Assembly (NCBI RefSeq): GCF_000384295.1
Contig: NZ_KB913037.1
Coordinates: forward strand, 4,474,868 to 4,538,867
Direction: 5' to 3'
Length of the DNA: 64,000 nt
Source of the DNA: Amycolatopsis balhimycina FH 1894
Lineage (GTDB): Bacteria; Actinomycetota; Actinomycetes; Mycobacteriales; Pseudonocardiaceae
Below, piece by piece: positions 43,551-51,673 of this stretch. The translations under genes and the position numbers were made by a program. Under the pieces are notes generated by a model. That model was not told the origin of the DNA. It searched no databases and was given only the letters and a program-made list of their open reading frames with translations. Position 1 is the first letter of the stretch. Every line of letters begins with the position of its first letter.

Positions 43551-43581
43551 ACAGATGCTCTACCAGCTGAGCTATAGCGGC
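43509..43581 (-). tRNA. tRNA-Thr(TGT)
   Basis: 73 nt. The acceptor GCCGCTA pairs with TGGCGGC (one G:T), the D arm is AGCTCAGCTGGTAGAGC, and the anticodon stem TCTGT/ACAGA closes the loop CTTGTAA with anticodon TGT. The T arm is AGGGG/CCCCT around TTCGAG. CCA is not encoded. It is the insertion site of the island on its left. Confidence 0.9.
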
Positions 43582-43761
43582 CTGGCGCCGGAGCGCCGCA
43601 CCCAGTGTATCGGGCCGCCCTCCATGATCCGCCCGGGAGGCGAGATCGCCTGGTCCTGGCCACCATGGGGCAACGTGGTGGACGCCACTCCATGATCCAT
43701 GCAACGGTCGGTGGGTGGCCGTCGATGGTCCGGGAGGAGAGAGCGAGGAGGTGGATGGATC

Positions 43762-45264
43762 ATGAAGATCAACGAGCGCACCAACGGGGGCCAGTCGACG
43801 AGATGGCCCCTCCTCGAACCTCCCGGACCGCAGAAGCAGCGGGCCCACCGCCCCAACCTCCTCAAGCGACGCCCGTGGCACGTCCTCGAAGCTCCGACCG
43901 GTGAATTCCCCGCTGTCGACGCCGAAGAGGCCATGGGGCCTCAGCTGCCCGACGAGGCCACCGTCAACTTCGTGCTCGACCTCTCCCTGCGGATCGGCGA
44001 AGTGCAGATGGCCAGCGGCGCCGGCGCTTCCGACGTCACCGCGACGATCATCGCCATCGCCGGGGCGCTCGGGCTGCCGCACTGCGAGGTCGACGTCATC
44101 TTCACGTCGATCACCGTGACCTGCCACCGCGGCACCGACCTGACGCCGATCACCGCTCTGCGCGTCGTGCGCAGCCGGAGTCTCGACTACACCCGGCTGA
44201 CCGAGACCGAGAAGCTCGTCCGCAAGATCGTCCGCGGGCACATGGGTGCCGAGCAGGCGCAGACCGAACTCGAGCGGATCACCTCCGCGCCGCACCCGTA
44301 CCCGCGCTGGGTCGCGACGCTGTCCTGGGGCGGTGTCGCCGCCTTCGTCACCATCCTGCTCGGCGGCGGGTTCGACGTCGCGCTCGTCGCGTTCGTCATC
44401 AGCGGTGTCATCGACCGGGTCGGCCGGGTCGTGAACCGCTACGGGCTGCCGTTCTTCTTCCAGCAGGTGATCGGCGGCCTGGTCGCAACACTGTCGGCCA
44501 TGGTCATCGTCAGCAGCGACGTCCTGACCACCGACAAGCCGACGCTGGTCGTGGCGGCCGCCGTCACCGTGCTGCTGTCCGGGCTGTCGACCGTGTCGGC
44601 GGTGCAGGACGCCATCACCGGCTACAACGTCACCGCCGCCGGCCGCACCATGGAGACGGCGCTGATGTCGGCGGGCCTGATCGCCGGGGTCGTGCTGGCG
44701 CTGCGGATCGCCGTCATGCTCGGCCTGCCGCGCACGCCGTTGCCCGAAGTGACCGGTTCGACGCCGCAGCAGCTGCCGCTCGTCGTCCTCGGCGGCGCCG
44801 GCGCGGCCGCCTGCTTCGCGCTCGCGAGCTACTCCAAGATGCGCGCCATGCTGGTCGCGGCGGCCGCCGGAGGCATCGGCGCCGCCGTCTACGGCGCCCT
44901 CATGCTGGCCAAGCTCGACGGCGTCAGCTCGTCCGCCGTGGCCGCGACGCTGGTCGGGTTCTGCGGTGGCGTGCTCGCGCGGCGACTCGGCGTTACGCCA
45001 CTGGTGGTCGCCGTGTCCGGGATCACTCCGTTGCTTCCGGGCCTCTCGACCTACCGTGGTCTGTACCAAATCGGGGTCGAGCCCAGCGGCGACATCTCGA
45101 CGCTCATGACGGCCGTCGCAATCGGGCTTGCCCTGGCTGCGGGCGTGGTACTCGGGGAATGGCTCGCCCAGCCGGTGCGGACCGGCCTGGGCAGGCTCGA
45201 GCGGCGGTTCGCCGGACCACGGATGGCTGGTCCGCTCGAACCGACCGAGCGGAGCTTGGAGTAA
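43762..45264 (+). CDS. Threonine/serine exporter, ThrE family
   Basis: About 500 aa from ATG 43762, behind GAGGAGGTGG. Residues 70-215 form the cytoplasmic ThrE domain (LSLRIGEVQMASGAGASDVTATIIAIA, DVIFTSITVTCHRG). About ten membrane segments follow (for example WGGVAAFVTILLGGGFDVALVAFVI and LVVAAAVTVLLSGLSTVSAVQDAITGY). The GASDV and PLLPGL motifs and the length match ThrE of Corynebacterium, which exports L-threonine and L-serine by proton motive force. It is transcribed away from the tRNA-Thr gene. It is the first core gene to the right of the island. Confidence 0.85.
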   Translation: MKINERTNGGQSTRWPLLEPPGPQKQRAHRPNLLKRRPWHVLEAPTGEFPAVDAEEAMGPQLPDEATVNFVLDLSLRIGEVQMASGAGASDVTATIIAIAGALGLPHCEVDVIFTSITVTCHRGTDLTPITALRVVRSRSLDYTRLTETEKLVRKIVRGHMGAEQAQTELERITSAPHPYPRWVATLSWGGVAAFVTILLGGGFDVALVAFVISGVIDRVGRVVNRYGLPFFFQQVIGGLVATLSAMVIVSSDVLTTDKPTLVVAAAVTVLLSGLSTVSAVQDAITGYNVTAAGRTMETALMSAGLIAGVVLALRIAVMLGLPRTPLPEVTGSTPQQLPLVVLGGAGAAACFALASYSKMRAMLVAAAAGGIGAAVYGALMLAKLDGVSSSAVAATLVGFCGGVLARRLGVTPLVVAVSGITPLLPGLSTYRGLYQIGVEPSGDISTLMTAVAIGLALAAGVVLGEWLAQPVRTGLGRLERRFAGPRMAGPLEPTERSLE

Positions 45265-45346
45265 CCCAGAGGTCACGGACTGTTCATCGCTCACGCGATA
45301 GGGTTTCACTCTGGGGCCGCGACCCAGGACGCGAGGAGCAGCAGCT

Positions 45347-46789
45347 GTGAGTGACCAGAAGGAGAACGGGAACCAGGCCGATTTCGTCGTGGTGGCGAAC
45401 CGGCTTCCGGTGGACCTCGAACGCACGACGGACGGCGAACGCCGCTGGACGGCCAGCCCAGGCGGGCTCGTCTCCGCCCTGGAGCCGTTCCTGCGGTCGA
45501 GGAAGGGCGCCTGGGTGGGCTGGCCGGGCGTCCCCGACGTCGACGTCGAGGAGTTCGACGACGACGGGCTCGTGCTGCACCCGGTTTCGTTGAGCGCCGA
45601 CGAAGTCCGCGACTACTACGAAGGTTTCTCCAACGCCACGCTCTGGCCGCTCTACCACGACGTCGTCGAGCGCCCGGTGTTCGACCGCGTGTGGTGGAAC
45701 AGCTACGTCAAGGTGAACCAGCGGTTCGCGAAGGCCAGCGCCGAGGTCGCGGCCCAGGGCGCGACCGTCTGGATCCAGGACTACCAGCTGCAGCTGGTGC
45801 CGGCGATGCTGCGTGAGCTGAGACCGGACCTGCGCATCGGCTTCTTCCTGCACATCCCCTTCCCGCCGGTCGAGCTGTTCATGCAGATGCCGTGGCGCGC
45901 CGCGATCATCCGCGGCCTCACCGGCGCGGACCTCGTCGGCTTCCACCGCCCCGGCGGCGCGCAGAACTTCCTGTGGCTGTGCCGCCAGCTGATCGGCCTC
46001 GAGTCGACGCGCGGCGCGGTCGGCGTCCGGTCGCGGCCGGGCACCATGCAGGTCGGCGACCGGACCGTCCGGGTCGGCGCCTTCCCCATCTCCATCGACG
46101 CCGCCGGCCTCGACACCCTCGCCCGCACGAAGGGCGTCCAGGAGCGGGCCGCGCAGCTGCGGCGCGACCTCGGCAACCCCAAGACCGTCATGCTCGGCGT
46201 CGACCGGCTCGACTACACCAAGGGCATCGACCTGCGGCTGCAGGCGCTGCACGAGCTGCTGCACGAGGGCAGGCTGCAGCCGGACGACGTCACGTTCGTC
46301 CAGCTCGCCACCCCGAGCCGCGAGCGCGTCGAGCACTACCAGCGGATGCGCGGCGAAATCGAGCAGATGGTCGGCCGGATCAACGGCGAGTTCGCCCGCG
46401 TCGGCCACCCGGTCGTGCACTATTTGCACCAATCCGTGGACCGCACCGAGCTGGCCGGCTTCTTCTCGGCTGCGGATGTCATGGTCGTGACGCCGCTGCG
46501 TGACGGCATGAACCTCGTGTGCAAGGAATACGTCGCCACCCGGCATGACCTGGGCGGAGCGCTGGTGCTCAGCGAGTTCGCCGGCGCGGCCGCGGAGCTC
46601 TCTAGCGCATTCCTCGTGAACCCCCACGACCTGGACGGGGTGAAGGACGCTCTAGTGGCTGCCATTACCCTCGACCCGGCAGAGGGCCGTCGCCGGATGC
46701 GCGCCATGCGTCGCCAGGTCCTCACGCACGATGTCGATCGTTGGGCGCGCTCGTTCCTGCAAGCGTTGGGTGCCGAAGGAGTCGACTGA
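45347..46789 (+). CDS. otsA: Trehalose-6-phosphate synthase OtsA
   Basis: 480 aa from GTG 45347, the usual size for actinobacterial GT20 enzymes. It joins glucose from a nucleotide-sugar donor to glucose-6-phosphate. Motifs: N-terminal [13 protein letters not shown], the [10 protein letters not shown] segment, [13 protein letters not shown] (phosphate and donor binding), and near the C-terminus [21 protein letters not shown] and [12 protein letters not shown]. It is cytoplasmic. The product passes to the trehalose-phosphatase fused to GH15 encoded 38 bp downstream, forming a trehalose module for osmoprotection and cell-wall glycolipid supply. Confidence 0.95.
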   Translation: MSDQKENGNQADFVVVANRLPVDLERTTDGERRWTASPGGLVSALEPFLRSRKGAWVGWPGVPDVDVEEFDDDGLVLHPVSLSADEVRDYYEGFSNATLWPLYHDVVERPVFDRVWWNSYVKVNQRFAKASAEVAAQGATVWIQDYQLQLVPAMLRELRPDLRIGFFLHIPFPPVELFMQMPWRAAIIRGLTGADLVGFHRPGGAQNFLWLCRQLIGLESTRGAVGVRSRPGTMQVGDRTVRVGAFPISIDAAGLDTLARTKGVQERAAQLRRDLGNPKTVMLGVDRLDYTKGIDLRLQALHELLHEGRLQPDDVTFVQLATPSRERVEHYQRMRGEIEQMVGRINGEFARVGHPVVHYLHQSVDRTELAGFFSAADVMVVTPLRDGMNLVCKEYVATRHDLGGALVLSEFAGAAAELSSAFLVNPHDLDGVKDALVAAITLDPAEGRRRMRAMRRQVLTHDVDRWARSFLQALGAEGVD

Positions 46790-46827
46790 ACCAGTCCACC
46801 CCAAGCACGAGCTCCTGAGGAGGAGTG

Positions 46828-49359
46828 TTGACTGCCGAGGCCCTGCCCGCCGAGCTACGGCGCGCGATCGTCCAGATCGCCCGTACTCCGCGTCTGCTGG
46901 TCGCCTGCGATTACGACGGCACGCTGGCACCCATCACGCTGAACCCGGACGAGGCACGGCCACTGCCGGAGTCCGTCGGCGCCCTCAGATCGCTCGCCGG
47001 TCTGCACGAGACCACCACCGCGGTCATCTCCGGCCGCGCGCTGCGTGACCTCGCCACGCTCTCGCGGCTGCCGGCCGAGGTGAACCTCGTCGGCAGCCAC
47101 GGCTCGGAGTTCGACATCGGCTTCATTCACGCCCTCGACGAGAAGGCGCGGGAGCTGCACCGGCGGCTGGAGTCGGAGCTCGAACAACTCGTGCTGGACG
47201 TCCCTGGCGTGTCGCTGGAGGTCAAGCCGGCCAGCATCGCGGTCCACGTGCGCCGAGCCGAGCACGAAGCGGGCCGCCGGGTCCTGGCCGACGTCCACGC
47301 CGGCCCCTCGACGTGGGAAGGCGTGTCGACCACCGACGGCAAGGAGGTGGTCGAGCTCGCGGTCGTCCAAACGGACAAAGGCCGCGCGCTGGACATCCTG
47401 CGCCACCAGGTCGGTGCGACGGCGGCGATCTTCCTCGGCGACGACGTCACCGACGAGAAGGCCTTCGCCCGCCTGTCCGGCCCGGACCTGGGGATCAAGG
47501 TCGGCGACGGCGAGACCCTCGCCGGGTTCCGCGTGCCCGACACCGTCGACGTCGCGCTGGTCCTCGGCTTCCTCCTGGAGGAGCGCCGCAACTGGCTCTA
47601 CGGCGAGTCGGCGCCGCCGATCGAGCGGCTGTCGATGCTGGCCAACGAGCGCTCGGTCGCGCTGCTCACCCCGGACGCCAAGCTGACCTGGCTGTGCCAC
47701 CCCGGCCCCGACGCGCCCGCGGTGTTCGCGGACCTGCTCGGCGGCGAGGGGGCGGGCCACTTCTCCATCAAGCCGCACCGCAACGGCCTCCCGCTCGGCC
47801 AGCGCTACCTGCCGAACACGATGACGGTCGAGACGCGCTGGTCGCGCCTGCTCGTCACCGACTACCTCGAGCCGGAAAGCGCTCCACACCGGACGGACCT
47901 GGTCCGCGTCATCTCCGGCGAGGCGGCGGCGTCCGTCAAGTTCGCGCCGCGTCCCGAGTTCGGCGGCGTGCCGGTGAAGCTGGAAGTCACCGAGGGCGGC
48001 GTGCGGGTGCTCGGCACGTCGGAGCCGTTCGTGCTGTACTCGCCGGGCGTCGAGTGGACCATCACCTCCGACGGCCTGCACGACACGGCGATCGCGCTCG
48101 TGCAGCCGACGCCGACCCGGCCGGTCGTGCTGGAGCTGCGCTGCGGCACCACGGACCTCGGCCCGCACGAACTGTCCGAAGTGGAACGCCGGGACCGCGC
48201 GGGCCGCTACTGGAGCGAGTGGACGTCGAAGCTGCAGCTCCCGAAGGTGCAGACCGACCTGGTGCTGCGCTCGGCGCTGACGCTGCGCGGCCTGGTCAAC
48301 ACCGACACCGGCGGGGTGCTCGCCGCGGCGACGTCGTCGCTGCCGGAGGAGATCGGCGGCGTCCGCAACTGGGACTACCGCTACTGCTGGATCCGCGACG
48401 CGGCGATGACCGTGCGGGAGCTCGTGCACCTGGGCTCGCTCGAGGAGGCCGAGGGCTACCTGCGGTGGCTGCACGGCGTGCTCGCCACGCTGGCCGGCCC
48501 GGAGCGCCTGCACCCGCTGTACACCTTGGCGGGCAGCGTCATCGGCGCCGAAGCGGTCATCGAGTCGCTGCCCGGCTATGCCGGTTCGCGCCCGGTTCGG
48601 GTCGGCAACCTGGCGAACCACCAGGTCCAGCTGGACGTCTTCGGCCCGGTCGTCGAGCTGGTCGGCACCCTCGCGGCGGCGCGCGGCGAACTGCGTGACG
48701 AGGACTGGCAGATGGTGCGCGCGATGGCGGAAGCCGTGACGCGGCGCTGGAACGAGCCGGACCACGGGATCTGGGAGGAGCGGCACGTGCCGCGCCACCG
48801 GGTCTACTCGCGCGTCATGTGCTGGGTGACCATCGACCGGGCGATCAAGCTGGGCGAGCAGTACGGCCGCGGCATCCCGAGCGGCTGGCCGGGGCTGCGC
48901 GAGGACATCAAGACCGACGTCCTCACGCACGGCTGGAACGACGAGGTCCAGGCCTTCACCACGGCCTACGACGGCACGGACCTGGACGCGGCGTCGCTGT
49001 TCGTCGGGCTCACCGGGCTGATCGACCCGGCCGACGAGCGCTTCCAGCAGACGGTGACCGCGATCGAGGCGGAGCTGCGCAGCGGGTCCACTGTGTACCG
49101 CTACCGCCGCGACGACGGCCTGCCGGGCGGCGAAGGCGGGTTCCACATCTGCGCGGCGTGGCTGATCGAGGCCTACCTGCTCACCGGGCGGCGCACCGAG
49201 GCGCAGGAGCTGTTCGACCAGATCGTCGCGGCGGCCGGCCCGACGGGTCTGCTGCCGGAGCAGTACGACCCGATCGCGGAACGGTCCCTCGGCAATCACC
49301 CGCAGGCGTATTCGCACATCGGGCTGATCCGCTGCGCCAACCTGCTGGCGGCCAGTTAG
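46828..49359 (+). CDS. Trehalose-6-phosphate phosphatase fused to a GH15-type glycosidase
   Basis: About 843 aa; TTG 46828 sits 5 nt after GGAGGAG, while GTG 46825 is too close. Residues 1-250 form OtsB, a HAD phosphatase: motif I ACDYDGTLAPI, ISGRAL, and motif III/IV LGDDVTDEKAF. A linker leads to a GH15 (glucoamylase/trehalase-like) catalytic region: NWDYRYCWIRDAAMTV (acidic residues of the active site), YEGSRPVRVGNLANHQ-type loop, and C-terminal GGFHICAAWLIEAYLLTGR. GH15 enzymes in actinobacteria can be phosphate-dependent trehalases, so one polypeptide could both finish and hydrolyse trehalose. Confidence 0.9.
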   Translation: MTAEALPAELRRAIVQIARTPRLLVACDYDGTLAPITLNPDEARPLPESVGALRSLAGLHETTTAVISGRALRDLATLSRLPAEVNLVGSHGSEFDIGFIHALDEKARELHRRLESELEQLVLDVPGVSLEVKPASIAVHVRRAEHEAGRRVLADVHAGPSTWEGVSTTDGKEVVELAVVQTDKGRALDILRHQVGATAAIFLGDDVTDEKAFARLSGPDLGIKVGDGETLAGFRVPDTVDVALVLGFLLEERRNWLYGESAPPIERLSMLANERSVALLTPDAKLTWLCHPGPDAPAVFADLLGGEGAGHFSIKPHRNGLPLGQRYLPNTMTVETRWSRLLVTDYLEPESAPHRTDLVRVISGEAAASVKFAPRPEFGGVPVKLEVTEGGVRVLGTSEPFVLYSPGVEWTITSDGLHDTAIALVQPTPTRPVVLELRCGTTDLGPHELSEVERRDRAGRYWSEWTSKLQLPKVQTDLVLRSALTLRGLVNTDTGGVLAAATSSLPEEIGGVRNWDYRYCWIRDAAMTVRELVHLGSLEEAEGYLRWLHGVLATLAGPERLHPLYTLAGSVIGAEAVIESLPGYAGSRPVRVGNLANHQVQLDVFGPVVELVGTLAAARGELRDEDWQMVRAMAEAVTRRWNEPDHGIWEERHVPRHRVYSRVMCWVTIDRAIKLGEQYGRGIPSGWPGLREDIKTDVLTHGWNDEVQAFTTAYDGTDLDAASLFVGLTGLIDPADERFQQTVTAIEAELRSGSTVYRYRRDDGLPGGEGGFHICAAWLIEAYLLTGRRTEAQELFDQIVAAAGPTGLLPEQYDPIAERSLGNHPQAYSHIGLIRCANLLAAS

Positions 49360-49379
49360 CCCTTTCGGTCTGAATCTTC

Positions 49380-49426
49380 GTGAAGGCCACCTTGAGGAAC
49401 TACAAGTTCCTTATGGTGGCCTTCAC
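49380..49426. repeat. Long imperfect palindrome after the otsB-GH15 gene
   Basis: GTGAAGGCCACCTTGAGGAACT (49380-49401 region) pairs with 49405-49426 around ACA with two or three mismatches. It is related in layout to the palindrome at 54796 (GTGAAxGxCACxTTGAGGxACT). It could terminate transcription, but its family character suggests a dispersed repeat. Confidence 0.7.
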
Positions 49427-49446
49427 GGACTTCGGAGGTGAGGTGG

Positions 49447-49974
49447 GTGCAAGGGACGTTCGGCCAGGTCGAGTTCGTACCGCTGCCGCCCCGGTTCGCC
49501 GACCGCGTGCGCTGGGGGTCCGTGGTCGTCGGGTGCTCGATGGTCGCCGGGATGGTGCTGCTGTTCGGGCTCACCACGTTCCTGCAGGGCGTCGTCCACG
49601 GCCACGTCTTCCCGGACACCCTGCTCGGCAAGGCCGCGGCCGTGCTGCCGCCGCTGGGCGTGCTCGCGCTGGCCGTGCTGGTGCTGACGTGCCGCCGGTG
49701 CCTGCGCGGCAACTACCTCGTCGTGGCCAGCGCCCACCAGACGCGCAACGCGCTCGTGTTCACGTACGTGCTGACGCTCGTGCTGATTCTCGGGTCCTTC
49801 GCCGTGCCGATCGTGTTCCGGGTGTGGCGCGACTCGCCGGAGCTGCGGGCCCCGGACCTGCTCACGACGATCTCGACGCTCGCCTTCGCCACCGTGGGCT
49901 TCCTGGCGGGGATGTTCTACGTGCGGCCGTCGATGCAGACGCTGCGGAAGTTCAGCGACCACCCGATTTGGTGA
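49447..49974 (+). CDS. Four-helix integral membrane protein, unknown function
   Basis: About 175 aa; GTG 49447 lies 8 nt from GGAGG, better than GTG 49438. Four hydrophobic segments: VVVGCSMVAGMVLLFGLTTF, AAAVLPPLGVLALAVLVL, ALVFTYVLTLVLILGSFAV and LLTTISTLAFATVGFLAGMF. No conserved catalytic motif was seen. Its 3' end overlaps the DUF397 gene on the other strand by 23 bp. Confidence 0.6.
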   Translation: MQGTFGQVEFVPLPPRFADRVRWGSVVVGCSMVAGMVLLFGLTTFLQGVVHGHVFPDTLLGKAAAVLPPLGVLALAVLVLTCRRCLRGNYLVVASAHQTRNALVFTYVLTLVLILGSFAVPIVFRVWRDSPELRAPDLLTTISTLAFATVGFLAGMFYVRPSMQTLRKFSDHPIW

Positions 49975-50134
49975 GGAAAGCGGTCCAGGCGGCGGCGCTC
50001 AGGTGCAGTTCACCCTCGGGCGCCTTGGAGTCTCGAACGGCGACCGGTTCACTGAAAGAAACCTCGACACAGTCGCTGTTGTTGCCACTGGTGCTGTAGC
50101 TGCTCTTGAACCACCGAGTGTCTACAGTGGACAT
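49952..50134 (-). CDS. DUF397 protein
   Basis: 60 aa with the family hallmarks RWFKSSYSTSGNNSDCVEVSF and VAVRDSKAPEGELHLSAAAWTAFL. DUF397 proteins are short regulators encoded beside XRE/DUF5753 genes across actinobacteria, often acting in developmental or antibiotic control (WhiJ/BldB-type loci). It lies 13 bp after the XRE gene and is transcribed with it. Confidence 0.9.
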   Translation of the reverse strand: MSTVDTRWFKSSYSTSGNNSDCVEVSFSEPVAVRDSKAPEGELHLSAAAWTAFLTKSGGR

Positions 50135-50147
50135 GGCAGCCTCCCGG

Positions 50148-50972
50148 TCAGAGCCGTTCGATCAGCGCGATCGAATCCTCCTCGTCCAGGGCCCGATCGG
50201 CGAAATCCTTGAAGGCCAGCTTAGCAGCGGAGACCTCGTCCCTTTTCTCAACGTGAACCGAGCCGAAGATGTGCTCGACATAGGCGATATCCGGTTCCTC
50301 GGGGTCGTCGAAGCTGGCGATGATGAGGTTGCCGTTCTGCCCGTCGTAGGCGCCAACGTCCCCCGGCACCACCTGCAAGGTCACGTTCGGCAGCTGAGCC
50401 CGCTCGACCAGGTGCCGCAACTGCTCCTTCCTCTCCGCCTGCCCGAGAATCGGCTTCCGGAGCGCATACTCGTCGATGATCGCGTGGAACTTCAGGATCG
50501 GATCCACGGTGAGCCGCAACTGCCGCCGGAGCCGCACCGCGACCTGGTTCTCCAGCACCTTCGGCTTCATCGGCACCCGCGCCGCCGCGAAGACCTCGCG
50601 CATGTACGCCTCGGTCTGCAGCAGTCCGGGGATGTAGCCGAACTGGAAGACCTTCACCGCACTGGCCTCCGCCTCGATGGGCAGGAAGCCGCGATTGCCG
50701 ACCCCGTAGTGGTGCCACCAGCCCTTCTCCTTGGCGCGGTCGAAGGCGGCGATGTACTCGTCCCAGTCCGAGACGATCACCCCGTACCGGTCCAGCAGCG
50801 CGCGAAAGTCGTGATAAGGCGGCAGGTACCCCGACTCGATGCGCGACATCTTGCTCGTCGACATGCGCAGCGGCTTGCCCGCCTCGTCCTGGGTCATGCC
50901 GAGCCGTTCACGCATCCGCTTCAGCTGTCGACCCATCTGCCGCGCCGGCAGGTTCGGCTCACTCACGTCCAC
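50148..50972 (-). CDS. XRE-family regulator with DUF5753 domain
   Basis: 274 aa. The N-terminal helix-turn-helix is at residues 12-70 (RQLKRMRERLGMTQDEAGKPLRMSTSKMSRIESG). The C-terminal DUF5753 domain spans 95-270, including FQFGYIPGLLQTEAYMREVF, RRQLRLTVDPILKFHAIIDEYALRKPI and VTLQVVPGDVGAYDG. These proteins bind DNA and are paired with DUF397 partners, as here. The promoter lies in the gap to the divergent HTH gene at 51086. Confidence 0.9.
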   Translation of the reverse strand: MDVSEPNLPARQMGRQLKRMRERLGMTQDEAGKPLRMSTSKMSRIESGYLPPYHDFRALLDRYGVIVSDWDEYIAAFDRAKEKGWWHHYGVGNRGFLPIEAEASAVKVFQFGYIPGLLQTEAYMREVFAAARVPMKPKVLENQVAVRLRRQLRLTVDPILKFHAIIDEYALRKPILGQAERKEQLRHLVERAQLPNVTLQVVPGDVGAYDGQNGNLIIASFDDPEEPDIAYVEHIFGSVHVEKRDEVSAAKLAFKDFADRALDEEDSIALIERL

Positions 50973-51050
50973 TGACCCCTCGGAACCACATGGGCACGGA
51001 TAGTAAGCCGCGGGTCCGGCGATCTGGGATTCCTACGTGCATAGATTTCT

Positions 51051-51079
51051 TTGCATAACTTCCTTTGCACGGCTACTGT
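51051..51079 (+). promoter_or_regulatory. Promoter giving a probable leaderless transcript
   Basis: TTGCAT (51051-51056), a 17-nt spacer, then TACTGT (51074-51079), only 6 nt before the ATG at 51086. TTTGCA occurs twice (51050 and 51064), which may form an operator. Confidence 0.55.
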
Positions 51080-51085
51080 GGCGTC

Positions 51086-51652
51086 ATGACCAGCGCTCCA
51101 CCACCCGAAGAACTGGACCCGGACGCCCTCAAGGCCGTCGTGCACCCGCTGCGCCGCCGGATACTCGGCGTGTTGTCGGCGGGCCCGGCGACGGCCACGA
51201 AGCTCGCCAAGGCCCTGGGCGAGAACACCGGCGCGACCAGCTACCACCTGCGGGAGCTGGCGCGGTTCGGGTTCGTCGAGGACGTCCCCGAGCTGGCGCG
51301 GGGCAAGGAACGGTGGTGGCGGACGCGGCCACGGGACATCCGCTGGCCGCGCCGCAGCTCGCAGAGCGCCGAATCCCGGGTGCTGTTCGACGACATGCAG
51401 CGTCAGGGATTCGAGGAAGACCTCGAAAAGCTCAACCGGTTCGCGGAAAAGCGCGACGAGCTGCCCGGCGACTGGCCGGACGCACTGCTCTACGCGCGCG
51501 GCGGCACCTGGCTCACCGCCGAGGAGCTGCACCAGTTCTGGAACGACTACATGGAGCTGTTCCGCCGGTACTGGCGCGCCGAGGAAGACCGGTCACCGGA
51601 AGCGCGGCGTGTGCTCGTGCGCCTGCTCGCGTTCCCGGAACCAGGGGAATGA
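51086..51652 (+). CDS. ArsR-like winged-helix transcriptional regulator
   Basis: 188 aa from ATG 51086, which lacks a ribosome site and starts where transcription is expected to begin. The helix-turn-helix lies at residues 12-75: DALKAVVHPLRRRILGVLSAGPATATKLAKALGENTGATSYHLRELARFGFVEDV. The C-terminal half has conserved aromatics (LHQFWNDYMELFRRYWRAEE) but no recognised ligand pocket. It is followed 21 bp later by an alpha/beta hydrolase gene that it may control. Confidence 0.85.
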   Translation: MTSAPPPEELDPDALKAVVHPLRRRILGVLSAGPATATKLAKALGENTGATSYHLRELARFGFVEDVPELARGKERWWRTRPRDIRWPRRSSQSAESRVLFDDMQRQGFEEDLEKLNRFAEKRDELPGDWPDALLYARGGTWLTAEELHQFWNDYMELFRRYWRAEEDRSPEARRVLVRLLAFPEPGE

Positions 51653-51673
51653 CAGGACAACAGGGGGTTTCAC

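Noticed and set aside
43474..45426. Minus-strand frame (about 650 codons) across tRNA-Thr and the ThrE gene
   Set aside because: It overlaps a tRNA and a recognisable exporter; its end SSPLGGSAKEAF is the usual false translation of a tRNA.
46855..49317. Long minus-strand frame (about 820 codons) opposite otsB-GH15
   Set aside because: Mirror frame of a well-recognised fusion enzyme; low-complexity Arg/Asp/Val translation and no ribosome site.
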